From: CAVVZJ01 sp963752755
Lineage (GTDB): Bacteria > Planctomycetota > Planctomycetia > Isosphaerales > Isosphaeraceae
Direction: 5' to 3'
DNA length: 64,000 nt
NCBI GenBank assembly: GCA_963752755.1
Contig: CAVVZJ010000017.1
Location: forward strand, 1-64,000
Shown here: in pieces, positions 1 to 11,116 of the stretch
Numbering within the stretch: position 1 is the stretch's first letter
Layout of the letters: each line of letters opens with the position of its first letter
Program-made: the position numbers and the translations under genes
Notes under the pieces: model-generated
The model's input: the letters and a program-made list of their open reading frames with translations, nothing else
The model's database searches: none
Told to the model about the DNA's origin: nothing

Positions 1-936
1 CTTGCAGGGCGAGTTTCCACAGCCGGGGGCGATGGCCGTTGCTGCCGCCGCCGTCGGCCAGGATCAGCAACTCGTCGGCCCCCCGATAGCGCTTCGAGCC
101 GAAGCGTCCCCACCACGACCGGATCGCCTCGACGGCGAAGGCCGGCGTGTCCGCCGAGGTGCCGATGCGGACATGGCCCCGGTTGGCCAGCACGTCGTAG
201 AGGCCGTAGGGGACCGCCCGGCAGATCGCATCGCTGAGGAAGTCGTAGACGTTGACCTCCTCGGGCCGCCGGCACCACAGTTCGCCGGCATTCTTGAAGT
301 TGCCGACCAGTTCCTTCTTCTTGGTATCGACCGAGAGGATCGGCAGGCCCTCCTCCCGGAAGCGGTCGATCTCGACCCGGATGTTGCGGAACTGCCGGTC
401 CCGATCGGGGTGGTCCGGCCCGGTGAACCGCTTGAGGTTGACCCGTAGCGAGTCATCCTGGCCCCGCAGCAGTCGACCGATGGTGGTGGGGCAAAGGTCG
501 TGGCCGAGCCGACCCAGATCGGCCCCGATGGCTGAGAGGCTGCGACGGACGAACTTGGCGGGCCCCATCGGGTCGCCGCCGGTCGCCGGCTCGACGACGG
601 TGGTCAAGGCCGGGAGGACTTCGGGACTTTTTTTTCAACGGCGGGCCGTCCTCCGCCGGGCAGGCGGACCCGATTGGCGGGCCGGTCCTTCAGCGAGTCG
701 GCCAGCTCCTCCCGCCCTCGGCGGATGGTATCGACGTTCAGGCCGGTGATCCGGGACAGGGTGCGATCGCCGCCGTGGCCGAGCTTGGCACTCTCGACGG
801 CGGCGTACCAGCGGCGTTGCTGCTCATCGAGTCGGCTCATCAGGAGGTTCATCTGACGATGGACTTCCTGGTCGGGATGGGGCTCATGGGCGGAACAATG
901 GGGGCACTGGCACTGATGGACATCACGCAGGGGCAT
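1..936 (-). CDS. ISAzo13-family transposase, frameshifted, partial at left edge
   Basis: DDE-type transposase read leftward. The first reading frame (604..936) starts at an ATG just before a Cys-rich CQCPHC segment and carries the family-typical RRWYAAVE and GHGGDRT stretches, ending in LPGGGRP. The rest of the protein is in the -1 frame from about 630 to the window edge, with SVDTKKKELVGNFKNAG, PYGLYDVLANRGH and LILADGGGSNG, the catalytic-core blocks of this family. The switch lies exactly on a run of eight A (plus-strand T at 628-635). Re-reading one A fuses the frames as VEKKSPEV. That is either programmed -1 slippage or a one-base error. Upstream residues of the longer open frame (to 1359) look non-coding, so I start at 936. 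Family assignment is by recall of conserved blocks. Confidence 0.85.
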
Positions 937-1515
937 GGGCTCACCGTCTCTGAAGTCTCCTGGAAGTCCATGCCATGCTACCAAAAAGCTGGAAGTTGAT
1001 TCTGGATGGCCCCTAACCCGGCTTCCGCGCAGGACTTCGAAATCAATCGCCCCAGAGTCGACCGATTCCTCGTGTTCCACGACATCACCGGCGAAGGACA
1101 TCGAACCGACGGCGTCGGGCGCTTCTGGTCCAGCCTGGAAGGTCGCAAGAGCGAGATCCTCCGCCCCCACGAGGAAATCGGCCTGGATTACTCGACCATG
1201 GGCATCGGCATCTGGAGCCCTTGATCCGGCACCATTCACAGAGGTATGAAAGCGACACGCAACAAAACCAAAAAATTCACCAATTCTGCCATTTAAGGCT
1301 TGAAGCAACCCTTCGGCTGTGATTTGCTGACCCATCTGGTGTGCCGGGACACGAAGCATCTTCGCATCCCTCGGTAGCGTCCCCGGAACGCTGGGACCCG
1401 CATTTCGGTGGTGCGAACGGCCTGACTCAAATCCGTCCCGACCTCAACCCCTTTGGGGGTCAATCCGCGACCGGGCGAGATCCAGAAGTCTTCTTTGCGA
1501 GGGAGGAACGCGAAC
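937..1515. other. intergenic region beside the ISAzo13-type element
   Basis: There is no convincing gene here. A plus-strand frame at 1006-1224 (containing FEINRPRVDRFLVFHDITG) has protein-like composition and could be a remnant of a gene interrupted by the transposon, but I do not recognise it. A GGGAGGA ribosome-binding site for the next gene lies at 1501-1507. Confidence 0.4.
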
Positions 1516-2895
1516 ATGAAACGGTTCCATGCCTTGGTACTCGGTGCGATACTGCTGGCCGTTGTGTCGACGGCGGTTTCACAAGGCCGGCCCGACGAGG
1601 AGCCTGCGCCCTCGAGATTTGAGCGGTTCCCGGACTTTGGCAATATGCTGCCGCCCACGGACTACTCCGGCAAGGTTTTCCATCTCAGCCAGGATTACCC
1701 CAAGCAGATGCCGGCCGTCGACAAAAAGCCGCCTTTCTTGAAGACAGATTACAAGAACGAGTGGCGAAAATACATGATGGAGGTACGCGACTATTGCTTT
1801 GAAGGGAACATCAAGGGGGGTGATGTCGAGGACGACTTCAATGTCGCCGCCGAGAATCCACCTCGATGGTTCCATATGCCCTGGCAGCACTATGGTGTCA
1901 GCGGCCGGGAGGGCATCCACGGCCTGACCCGCGAGGCACCGGTCGAGCCCCAGCAGCTTGCCTGGGGACAGGTCGCTTCCGGTCAGACGTACGCCGTCGG
2001 ATTCTTCAACGTGTTCGGCGGCCACACCATCGGCCAGGTTTGGGCCGACCACCAGCGCCCCGATCCCACCAAGGCCGTCTTCCCAGATGGCACCGTCATC
2101 TTCAAGCTCCTGTTCGTCGACATCCCCCCCGAACAGGTCCCGTCTCTGGCCAACCCCATCCAGTGGCAGGCTTACGCCACCACGACGTTCACATCCACCA
2201 CGCGAGCGATCAAGCCGCTCTCCCTGATCCAGATGGACATCGCCGTCAAGCATCCCGGGACGCCGACCGGCTGGCTCTTCGGAACCTTCCAGTACAACGG
2301 CGCTCTGGAGAAGCCGAATCGCTGGGAGAACCTGGTTCCGGTCGGGCTCATGTGGGGCAATGATCCAGAGAACCGGATCAACGACTCCAATCCCCAGCCG
2401 GTCTCGACGCGGATCAACCCTGAGCTCAAAGAGACGGTCATCAACCCCGATTCCAACGAACTGCCGCCGACGCATCTCGGCTGGAACGGCAGGCTCAATG
2501 GCCCGGTCGACAATCCGATGAGTTCTTGCCTGAGCTGCCACATGACGGCGTCGGCCCCCGCGGCCTCACCGATCAGCCCGCTCTTCCAGTCGAACCCGCC
2601 AGCCCCTGGCTCCGATACCTGGATGAAGTGGTTCCAGAACCTCAAGTGCGGCGACCAGTTCGACCCGCAAAAACGGGCGCACCCGACCGACTTCAGCCTC
2701 CAGCTCGCCATCAGCATCCAGAACTGGGACACCTGGCTCGACTCGGGCACCCAGATTCATGCCGATCAGTACAAGCAGTCTGAAAAACGCACCAGGACGA
2801 TGAGCGCGAAGTCCTCCAAATACAAGCGCCCGTTTCAGGACCCGGATGAGCCCGCCGAGTACAAGATCCAGCGCGATTTCCCCGACCCTAAGTGA
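1516..2895 (+). CDS. secreted CxxCH (c-type haem motif) protein of an oxidoreductase operon
   Basis: This 459-residue protein begins with a typical signal peptide (MKRFHALVLGAILLAVVSTA). The ATG at 1516 is preceded by GGGAGGA at good spacing, whereas the open frame upstream lacks signal features, so I place the start here. A single CLSCH haem-attachment motif sits at residues 338-342 inside NPMSSCLSCHMTA. The rest is a large domain I cannot assign. With the next gene, which also carries one CxxCH near its C terminus, and a downstream GMC flavoprotein, it probably acts outside the cytoplasmic membrane as an electron-accepting or structural partner. Haem binding is inferred from the motif; the substrate is unknown. 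Confidence 0.75.
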   Translation: MKRFHALVLGAILLAVVSTAVSQGRPDEEPAPSRFERFPDFGNMLPPTDYSGKVFHLSQDYPKQMPAVDKKPPFLKTDYKNEWRKYMMEVRDYCFEGNIKGGDVEDDFNVAAENPPRWFHMPWQHYGVSGREGIHGLTREAPVEPQQLAWGQVASGQTYAVGFFNVFGGHTIGQVWADHQRPDPTKAVFPDGTVIFKLLFVDIPPEQVPSLANPIQWQAYATTTFTSTTRAIKPLSLIQMDIAVKHPGTPTGWLFGTFQYNGALEKPNRWENLVPVGLMWGNDPENRINDSNPQPVSTRINPELKETVINPDSNELPPTHLGWNGRLNGPVDNPMSSCLSCHMTASAPAASPISPLFQSNPPAPGSDTWMKWFQNLKCGDQFDPQKRAHPTDFSLQLAISIQNWDTWLDSGTQIHADQYKQSEKRTRTMSAKSSKYKRPFQDPDEPAEYKIQRDFPDPK

Positions 2896-3096
2896 ATTTC
2901 ATCGGTGGTTGTCGGTCCCTCGCCCGGACGTGCTTCCGGCTTAATTGGCCGGAATCGGCTCGGCCTGGCGAGGTCCGAACACCTCAATGTCGCATGTGAG
3001 CTTTCGCGAATTCTATCAAAGTGCTCGCGTTATCCCGATGGCCGAGGTGGTCGGCCGTACGTCGGGGTTGTGCGAGCTCAGATCGGAGCCCCCAAA

Positions 3097-4501
3097 ATGT
3101 CCCGGTTGAGTTTGCTCAGGCCGGTCTCGCTGACGGGGGCCCTGATCCTCGCCGGCCTCGCCTCCTGGCGTCGCCTTCGGCATGCCCGCGCAGACGAAAC
3201 CTTCCTCGCAGTCGGACGGTGTGGCGAAGGCCGACTCGCCTTCCCTGCCGGAGCTTGGCCCCGACGTGCCGCCCGACGTCACCGCCACCGGCGACACGCT
3301 GGAGGGCCTGCAAACCGACTTCGATCAGCTTTCGTGGGCCACGTTCATCGCCCTGAACTGGCCGGCGACCATCAACGGCGAGCCGGATCGAAACAAGGTC
3401 ATCGGGCAAGACGGCGACAACCCGACTGTCTGGGAGGCCTGGAAAGAGACCTCCGAGATCTTCCTGCCGGGAGGGCGACCGCCGTCCGGCTGGGAGGCGC
3501 CGCGGACCCCTCCGCAGGACTGGCCTCAGCCGTGCAAGGATCTTTTCCAGAAGGGAGATCGGCTGCTGGTGCAGGTCTCGAAGGTTCCCGACCTGCTGAC
3601 GGAATCGGTGCAGCCGTTCAAGACAGGACCGCTCATCGATCAGAACGGCCGCTACGCGCGGTTCGAGATCCTGGTCAACCAGCCCATGTTCCAGACCATC
3701 CTCGACGGCAATCTCTACAGCAAGATGGGGCAACGGAACGTCAAGAAGGTCGTCTTCCCCTGCGGCTCGAAGCAAACCGGCGAGGTAGGCGCGATTATGG
3801 TGAAGGCGGCGTGGAAGCTTCTCAGCGAGTCTGAAGTGAAGAGCGGCCGGTTCCACACATCAACCGCCATCATCTACACGCCCGCCTCGACCGACCCGCC
3901 GGTGCAGGAGAAATGTGAGCGGGTCACCGTAGGTCTTGTCGGCATGCACATCGTCCACAAGACGACCAGCTCTCCCCAGTGGATCTGGTCGACATTCGAG
4001 CATATTGACAACTGCCCGACGAATGGTGAAGTCGCTGATCGGCCCGCATACAACTTCTTCAAGAAGAACGCCCCCGGCCTGAAGCTCAATCAGCCGCCCC
4101 CGCGTCCGTGGAACCCGAACAAGGTCGAACCGCCGGATCGGCGCGTTCAGGTCGTGCGTATGCTTCCGATCACCGCCGAGACGAGGAGCCTCAATACGAG
4201 GTTCCAGGCCGCTCTCCGGGCGGCCGACAAATCGGGCAAGCCCTCGGTGTGGGCGAATTATGAGTTGATCAGCACGCAATGGCCGACGAACCCCTCGAAG
4301 AGCTGCGATGTCGAGGCCGGTGCGCCGGTCGACCGAATCGGCACGCCCGCACCTCAGTTCCTCGGGAACTCCACACTCGAGACCTATATCCAGGGCAAGG
4401 TTCCCAACGTCTCTTCAAGCTGCATGGAATGCCACGCCAACGCGACGACCACGCAGGCTGTCTTCTCCGATTTCACCTATATCTTGCAGCAGGCGCAATG
4501 A
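3097..4501 (+). CDS. second secreted CxxCH protein, N-terminal frameshift
   Basis: The main open frame starts at 3182 and encodes about 439 residues ending with CMECH (bases 4421-4435) and a short tail. The upstream part of that frame lacks a signal peptide. A good signal sequence (MSRLSLLRPVSLTGALILAG) lies in the neighbouring frame from 3097, and a one-base change near 3165-3180 would join them. I therefore give 3097 as the likely start. FDQLSWATFIALNWP near the N terminus is a block I associate with proteins next to GMC oxidoreductases. It lies between the first CxxCH gene and the dehydrogenase subunits, so a role in electron transfer with them is likely. If the shift is real, export would be lost. 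Confidence 0.72.
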
Positions 4502-4525
4502 CCGCCCTGCCCCGGGAGACTGAAC

Positions 4526-5008
4526 GTGAGCACCGATCCGACCGACCTCGACCGGTTCGTCCGCCTCTCCTCCGCCTTGACCGGCGTCGACGCATCCCAG
4601 CTCAAGCCCGCGATTGACCCGATCGGCATCGCGGAGCAGTACCTTCAGACCCTCAAACAGTCCATCAGCCCGAGCCTCTTGCAGACGCTGCTCTCGACCC
4701 TCCCCGCAACGTCGGACGCGGCGGTGGACGTCACATCGCTGCTCTCGGACCCGACCCTGGGACCAATCGGCCGCAGCATCATCAAGTTATGGCTGCTCGG
4801 CTCCTGGTACGACCCGTTGAACCCATCCTCGGCCGTCAAGGTCGTCTCGGCTCAGGCCTACAAGGAGAGCCTGGTCTGGAAGGTCATGCAAGCGCATCCG
4901 ATGGGCTACAGCATGTTCAGCTTCGGCTACTGGGCCGAGGAGCCACCGGCCTTCGACCAGTTCCTGACTCTGCCAAGTCCCCCACGGGAGGAGGCCGGCA
5001 ATGCCTGA
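4526..5008 (+). CDS. FAD-linked sorbitol/gluconate dehydrogenase-type small subunit
   Basis: This 160-residue protein starts at GTG 4526 behind GGGAGA. Its helical composition, the block IIKLWLLGSWYDP and the C-terminal AYKESLVWKVMQAHPMGYS match the small subunits that accompany membrane-associated FAD sugar and polyol dehydrogenases (D-sorbitol dehydrogenase-like family). In that family the small subunit is needed for folding or export of the flavoprotein and can carry a Tat signal. No Tat motif is visible here, so how the complex is exported is unclear. The stop overlaps the start of the GMC gene by 8 bases, indicating translational coupling. Confidence 0.78.
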   Translation: MSTDPTDLDRFVRLSSALTGVDASQLKPAIDPIGIAEQYLQTLKQSISPSLLQTLLSTLPATSDAAVDVTSLLSDPTLGPIGRSIIKLWLLGSWYDPLNPSSAVKVVSAQAYKESLVWKVMQAHPMGYSMFSFGYWAEEPPAFDQFLTLPSPPREEAGNA

Positions 5009-6837
5009 CCAGGAGACATATGACGTCGTGATTGTCGGCGCGGGCCTGGCGGGTTCGCTGATCTCCTCCAGGCTCGGTGCGGCCGGCCTGAAGGTGCTGG
5101 TCCTTGAGGCCGGACGTGATGTGCCCGTCAGCCGCGAGGACTACATGGAGCGATTCTACACGCAACTGGCCAAGGTGCCCGAGTCGCCCTATCCGCCCAA
5201 CCCGAACGCGCCCCGGCCAACCGTGCTCGAGCTTTCGCCCGACGGCGGATGGAAGGACGCATCCAAATCCTATCTGGACCAAAGCGAGTCGCCCCTACCC
5301 TTCAGTAGCACGTACGAGCGGAGGGGCGGCGGCACCATGTGGCACTGGCTGGGAAGCAGCTTCCGGCTTCTGCCCGGTGATTTCCAGCTGAAGACCCTCT
5401 ACAACCAGGGGGTTGACTGGCCGATCGTCTACGACGACCTCGGTCAGCCACGTCCCGGGCGTACCACCGCATACTACGACGACGCCGAGACCGAGATCGG
5501 CGTTTCGGCCGATGTCGCGCAGCAGGAATACCTCGGTGTAACGTTCCGGCCGGGTTATCAATACCCGAATCCCGAGATCCCGCTCACTCTGACCGACGAA
5601 CTGCTCTCAGCCGTCGTCAACGGCAAAATGCAGTTCGACGGCTTGCCGGTAACGGCCTACCCCACACCTGCCGGGCGGAACTCTCGGCCTTACGATGGCC
5701 GACGGGTCTGCGCGGGGAACACGAACTGCATCCCGATTTGCCCGATCCAGGCGAAGTACGACCCGACTATCTCCCTGAACAAAGCCCTTGATACCGGCCA
5801 TGTCGAGGTCCGGTCCCAGTCGGTCGCCTCGAAGGTGAGGCTTGATGAGGACGGCAAGAAGGTCGTGGGGATCGACTACATCCGCTATTCCGACCCGAGT
5901 CGGCTGTCGCCCGACGGCGCGGGCACGGCGGTTGGCCGGATCTACGTGCTCGCCAGCCACGCGATCGAGACACCTAAGCTGCTGCTGAACTCGCGGGATC
6001 AGCTCTCCGCCGGGGTGGCCAACAGCAGCGGCCAGGTCGGCCGGAACCTCATGGACCACCCACTCTACCTGACCTGGGGCCTGACCCCGAAGCCAACCTT
6101 TCCCTATCGAGGCCCGCTCGCCACCGCGGGCATCGAGAGCCTGCGAGACGGCCCTTTCCGCGCAATGCGCGGCCTTCCGCGTGGAGTTCGGCAACGAGGG
6201 CTGGAATTTCACCAACGGCGACCCTGAGACGACGACCCTCGACTTTGTCGACGGCCGCGTCAGTGCCGTGAACCCGCAGGGTCATCAACTCCACGGCGAG
6301 CCGCTTCTCCGCAAACTCAACGACATCTATACTCGCCAGTTCCGCTTCGGTTTCCTCGTCGAGCAATCCGCCTGCCCCGAGAACCGTGTTACCCTCTCGA
6401 ACCTGGCCGACGACCTGGGACTCCCTCGCCCGAAGATCTTCTACAACCTGTCCGACTATACCAGAAGGGGATTTGTCGCGGCCGAGCAACTCACTCAGCA
6501 GGTCTTCGCCTCGGCCGGCGTGCAGCGGTTCCAGCAGACACCTGAGCAGATGCAACAGGATCCCGGTTACTTCACATACACTGACTCGGATACCGGCCAG
6601 ACTCACCACTTCAACTACCACGGCTCAGGACACATCGTTGGTACGTGCCGCATGGGTGACAGGGCGGCGGATTCGGTCGTTGATCGTGAGCAGAGGTCGT
6701 GGGATCATCCCAACCTGTTCATCGTCGGCAGCAGCGTGTTTCCCACAGTCGCCACCGGCAATCCGTCCCTGACCATCGCCGCCCTCGCGTTCTGGGCGGC
6801 AGATACAATCCGCACTCAGCTTGCGGGGGGCGGGTGA
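5001..6837 (+). CDS. GMC-family FAD oxidoreductase with Fe-S cysteine motif, frameshifted
   Basis: Flavoprotein catalytic subunit. The N terminus holds the dinucleotide-binding fold VVIVGAGLAGSLISSRLG followed by VLVLEAG. GGGTMWHWLG and RNLMDHP are family blocks. The segment VCAGNTNCIPICP (near 5707-5745) has the C-x5-C-x3-C spacing of the 3Fe-4S ligands in bacterial FAD glucose dehydrogenase. The C-terminal part has HGSGHIVGTCRMG and TGNPSLTIAALAFWAAD, which hold the catalytic His and Asn region. The frame changes once near 6170, between GPFRA and AAFRVEFGNEGW. The two halves together give a full-length enzyme of about 610 residues. Substrate is probably a sugar, polyol or alcohol; electrons probably pass to the CxxCH proteins of the operon. 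Confidence 0.85.
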
Positions 6838-7244
6838 ATGATCGCCAGATCGCCCCTCTAGTGCAGCATCAAGCAACTTTTTTTCCAAGGGCTCTGACAG
6901 AATCCGAGTAGCACTTGGATCAGATACACCCCACGGTCAGTAATCTCGCCGGTTTCTGTTTGCCAGAGCAACCTGATTGATATTCAACGTTCGTTCATTG
7001 AAGAAAGCCGGACGAGGCACCAAAAATGGAGTATAATGTTCATGTTGCAATAAATCTTAACAGTTTGCGGTCTCCCGGCATTCCCTCCCCCCCTCTATGC
7101 GGCGTCTGGACCGTCTTGGTCGGATTCCCGACCGCCGGATAGCCTCGGCTCACACCCTACGTAGACGGTCCAAAAGATCGGCTAAACGTTCAATGTTCGC
7201 CCTGCGTCCTACCTACTTACCCGTCACACAGGCCAGGAGGTTCA
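6838..7244. other. intergenic region upstream of the low-complexity/methyltransferase cluster
   Basis: There is no gene. It is AT-richer than its surroundings (about 6880-7080), as expected for a promoter region. A run of T at 6879-6886 follows no clear hairpin. AGGAGG at 7235-7240 is the ribosome-binding site of the next gene. Confidence 0.5.
7032..7037 (+). promoter_or_regulatory. possible -10 box (TATAAT)
   Basis: A perfect TATAAT stands in an AT-rich island about 210 bases before the gene at 7245. I see no good -35 at 16-18 bases, so this is a weak call. It could start the transcript for the three-gene cluster 7245-12745. Confidence 0.3.
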
Positions 7245-8995
<1,751 letters not shown>

Positions 8996-9155
8996 CGCGG
9001 CCCCACGGCCTCGCCCCCGAGGTTCGAGAGCCTCGCGTCAACCCCCGCGGCGGACACGTTCCGACGCGCGGCCCCGCGGCCCGCACCGACGACCCGCGCC
9101 GGCCGAACCGCGTCATTCACCCTTCGGATCACTCACAGATTGGAGAGTTGCTTCC

Positions 9156-11031
9156 ATGTCCAGCACCGGCATACCCTGCACCGTCACCAATCAGCTCGAT
9201 GAGCCGCTGGTAGTGTTCGACACCTTCACAAAAGCGGCGCCCACGGACCCGCCCAGCACCAGCGCCTCCGACTATGCGCCGGTGTACACGCAGATCGCCG
9301 TGATCCCCGCCAACGGCCAGGCGAACTTCACCCCGCCCACCGTTCGCGCGCGACTGGTCATCGCCCGCCAGTCGAACCAGATCCCGCTGCAGGTGTGGGT
9401 GCCGCCGATCCTGGCGGAGTCAGCCAGCACCACGGTGAGCCAGGCGGACCTCACCGCGGCACAACTCACTCACAACTTCTACTTGCAGGTGATGTCGCAC
9501 CCGTACGTCGCCGATGTCGCTGCAATTCCAGGAGATTTACCAGAACGCCGCCGACCCGAACTCGCTGGAGACCGCCGTCGCCTCGTTCCTCAGCGCCAAC
9601 GGCGTCACGGGGGGTACGGCGCCGCTGTTCGCCGCGATCTCGTACTGGGCCACCTACACGCTGAACCCCTGGGACGGCACGTACTACTGCTACGAGCCCG
9701 ACACCGCCGGCACCGGCAACTTCGTCCTCCCCACGCAGTCGGTGGGCACCCTCACCGTCAGCAACGGCTCGGCCGGCTACATACCGCTGAACGGCGTCAA
9801 CGTGAGCGGCCCCTTCGCCTTCGAGAACGGGCAGCTCTCCTCCCCCGGCGCCACGACCACCAGCGGCCTCCTCCTCTCCGCCGTGCCGCGCAGCCTGACC
9901 TGGGAGGGGCAGCCCACTCGGCGGGTCTTGTGCTTCTCCGGCACGCTGAACGGCACCAGCTTCGTGGCGCAACCGTACCAGGACCCAAGCATCCCCTGGT
10001 GGGTGGCGGCATACGACCTGGCGTATGGCGGCTTCCAGATGGTGCAGCTGGCCATGATGCTCGACATGGCCGCCCACGTGCTGCAAGGAGTGGCCAACGG
10101 CTTGTCGTTCCTGTACTCCAAGCTATCTGATGCCATCTCGTCCATCAACAGCGGCCTCTCCGAGCAGGCCGCCACCGCCGACCCGCTGGCCGCCGCGGGC
10201 GACGACGCGGTCCCCGTCAACGTGGACGTGGACGTCGATGTGGACGTGGACATCGATGTCGACACGGACAACGTGGAGGACACTGACAACGTCACCGACA
10301 CCGACGTGGATGTCGACGTCGACATCGACGTGGACATCGACGTCGACATCCTGGTCGTGGACGTGGACGTCGACATCGACGTGGACATCGACGCCGACAC
10401 TGACGTGGTGACGGACACCGACAACGTCACCGACACCGACAACGTCACCGACACCGATAACGACACCGACATCGACACCGACGTCAACGTGGAGCCGGGC
10501 GGGATTAAGGGCCTCCTGAATCAGGTCGGCAGCTGGATCATGGAGAAGGGCTTCCCGGCCCTGGTGAAGAACCTGGCGATCATGGTGGCCATGTCCAGCG
10601 TCCAGAAGCTCCTGGGGATGTGGCAGGCGGCGGCGCAGAAGGACATGCAGAACATGGTGCCGGAGCAAACCACCGGGCTGGGGCTCCTGATCAACTACAT
10701 GCTGAACCCGGCCAACTCCGAAAAGGAGCGCTGGCAGACCTTCGCCGACTGGGTGCAGCAGGCCACGCCCGACGTCACGACCCAGCAAATGATGCTCACG
10801 ACGATCGTCTGCACTCAGAACACGCCGGCCGACAGCGAGGCCAAGAGCTGGAACTGGCCGCAGAGCACCAAGACGGCGCTGGTGAACCAGATGGCGCAGT
10901 ACAATACAGGAGCGACCGAGTACCAGGCTTACATGGCGTTGGCGGACTACACCTATAACGGCAGTCCGCTGCCGGTGAAGATCGCCTGCGGCACGGCCTT
11001 GAACTACCTGAACCAAATCTCGCCAGCGTGA
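9156..11031 (+). CDS. unknown protein with Asp-Val repeat domain, frameshifted
   Basis: The ATG at 9156 follows GGAGAG. One frame change near 9512 joins the N-terminal part (CTVTNQLDEPLVVFDTF) to the rest, giving about 625 residues. The middle domain (YWATYTLNPWDGTYYCYEPD, then SVGTLTVSNG) parallels the previous protein. A segment near 10015-10125 (FQMVQLAMMLDMAAHVLQGV) could be amphipathic or membrane-associated. Residues encoded at 10219-10491 are an almost perfect alternation of Asp with Val/Ile/Thr/Asn. The C-terminal 170 residues (from VEPGGIKGLLNQVGSW) are helical and not repetitive. There is no recognised family. Alternating acidic and beta-branched residues suggest a beta-structured or cation-binding region. 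A role as partner or substrate of the downstream methyltransferase is possible but unproven. Confidence 0.62.
10219..10491 (+). repeat. in-gene minisatellite encoding Asp-Val/Ile dipeptides
   Basis: About 270 bases consist of near-repeats of GACGTG, GACGTC and GACATC hexamers plus GACACCGACAACGTC units, keeping frame throughout. On the protein it gives DVDVDVD, DIDVDID and DNVTDTDNVTDTD blocks. The hexamers are self-complementary, so the DNA can fold into hairpins and is prone to slippage. Confidence 0.85.
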
Positions 11032-11116
11032 CACCTCGCCGGCATGCCTCCGGCGGCGAGCGTCGCCGGGGGCATGCCGATGTCCTTCCGACAACTCTCT
11101 TCATACCAACTCCGCC

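Noticed and set aside
9777..10487. Minus-strand Ser/Thr-Met repeat protein
   Set aside because: Mirror of the Asp-Val repeat; the plus-strand frame has ribosome-binding site and non-repetitive flanking domains.
10219..10491. CRISPR-like repeats
   Set aside because: Units are hexamers in coding frame with no spacers.
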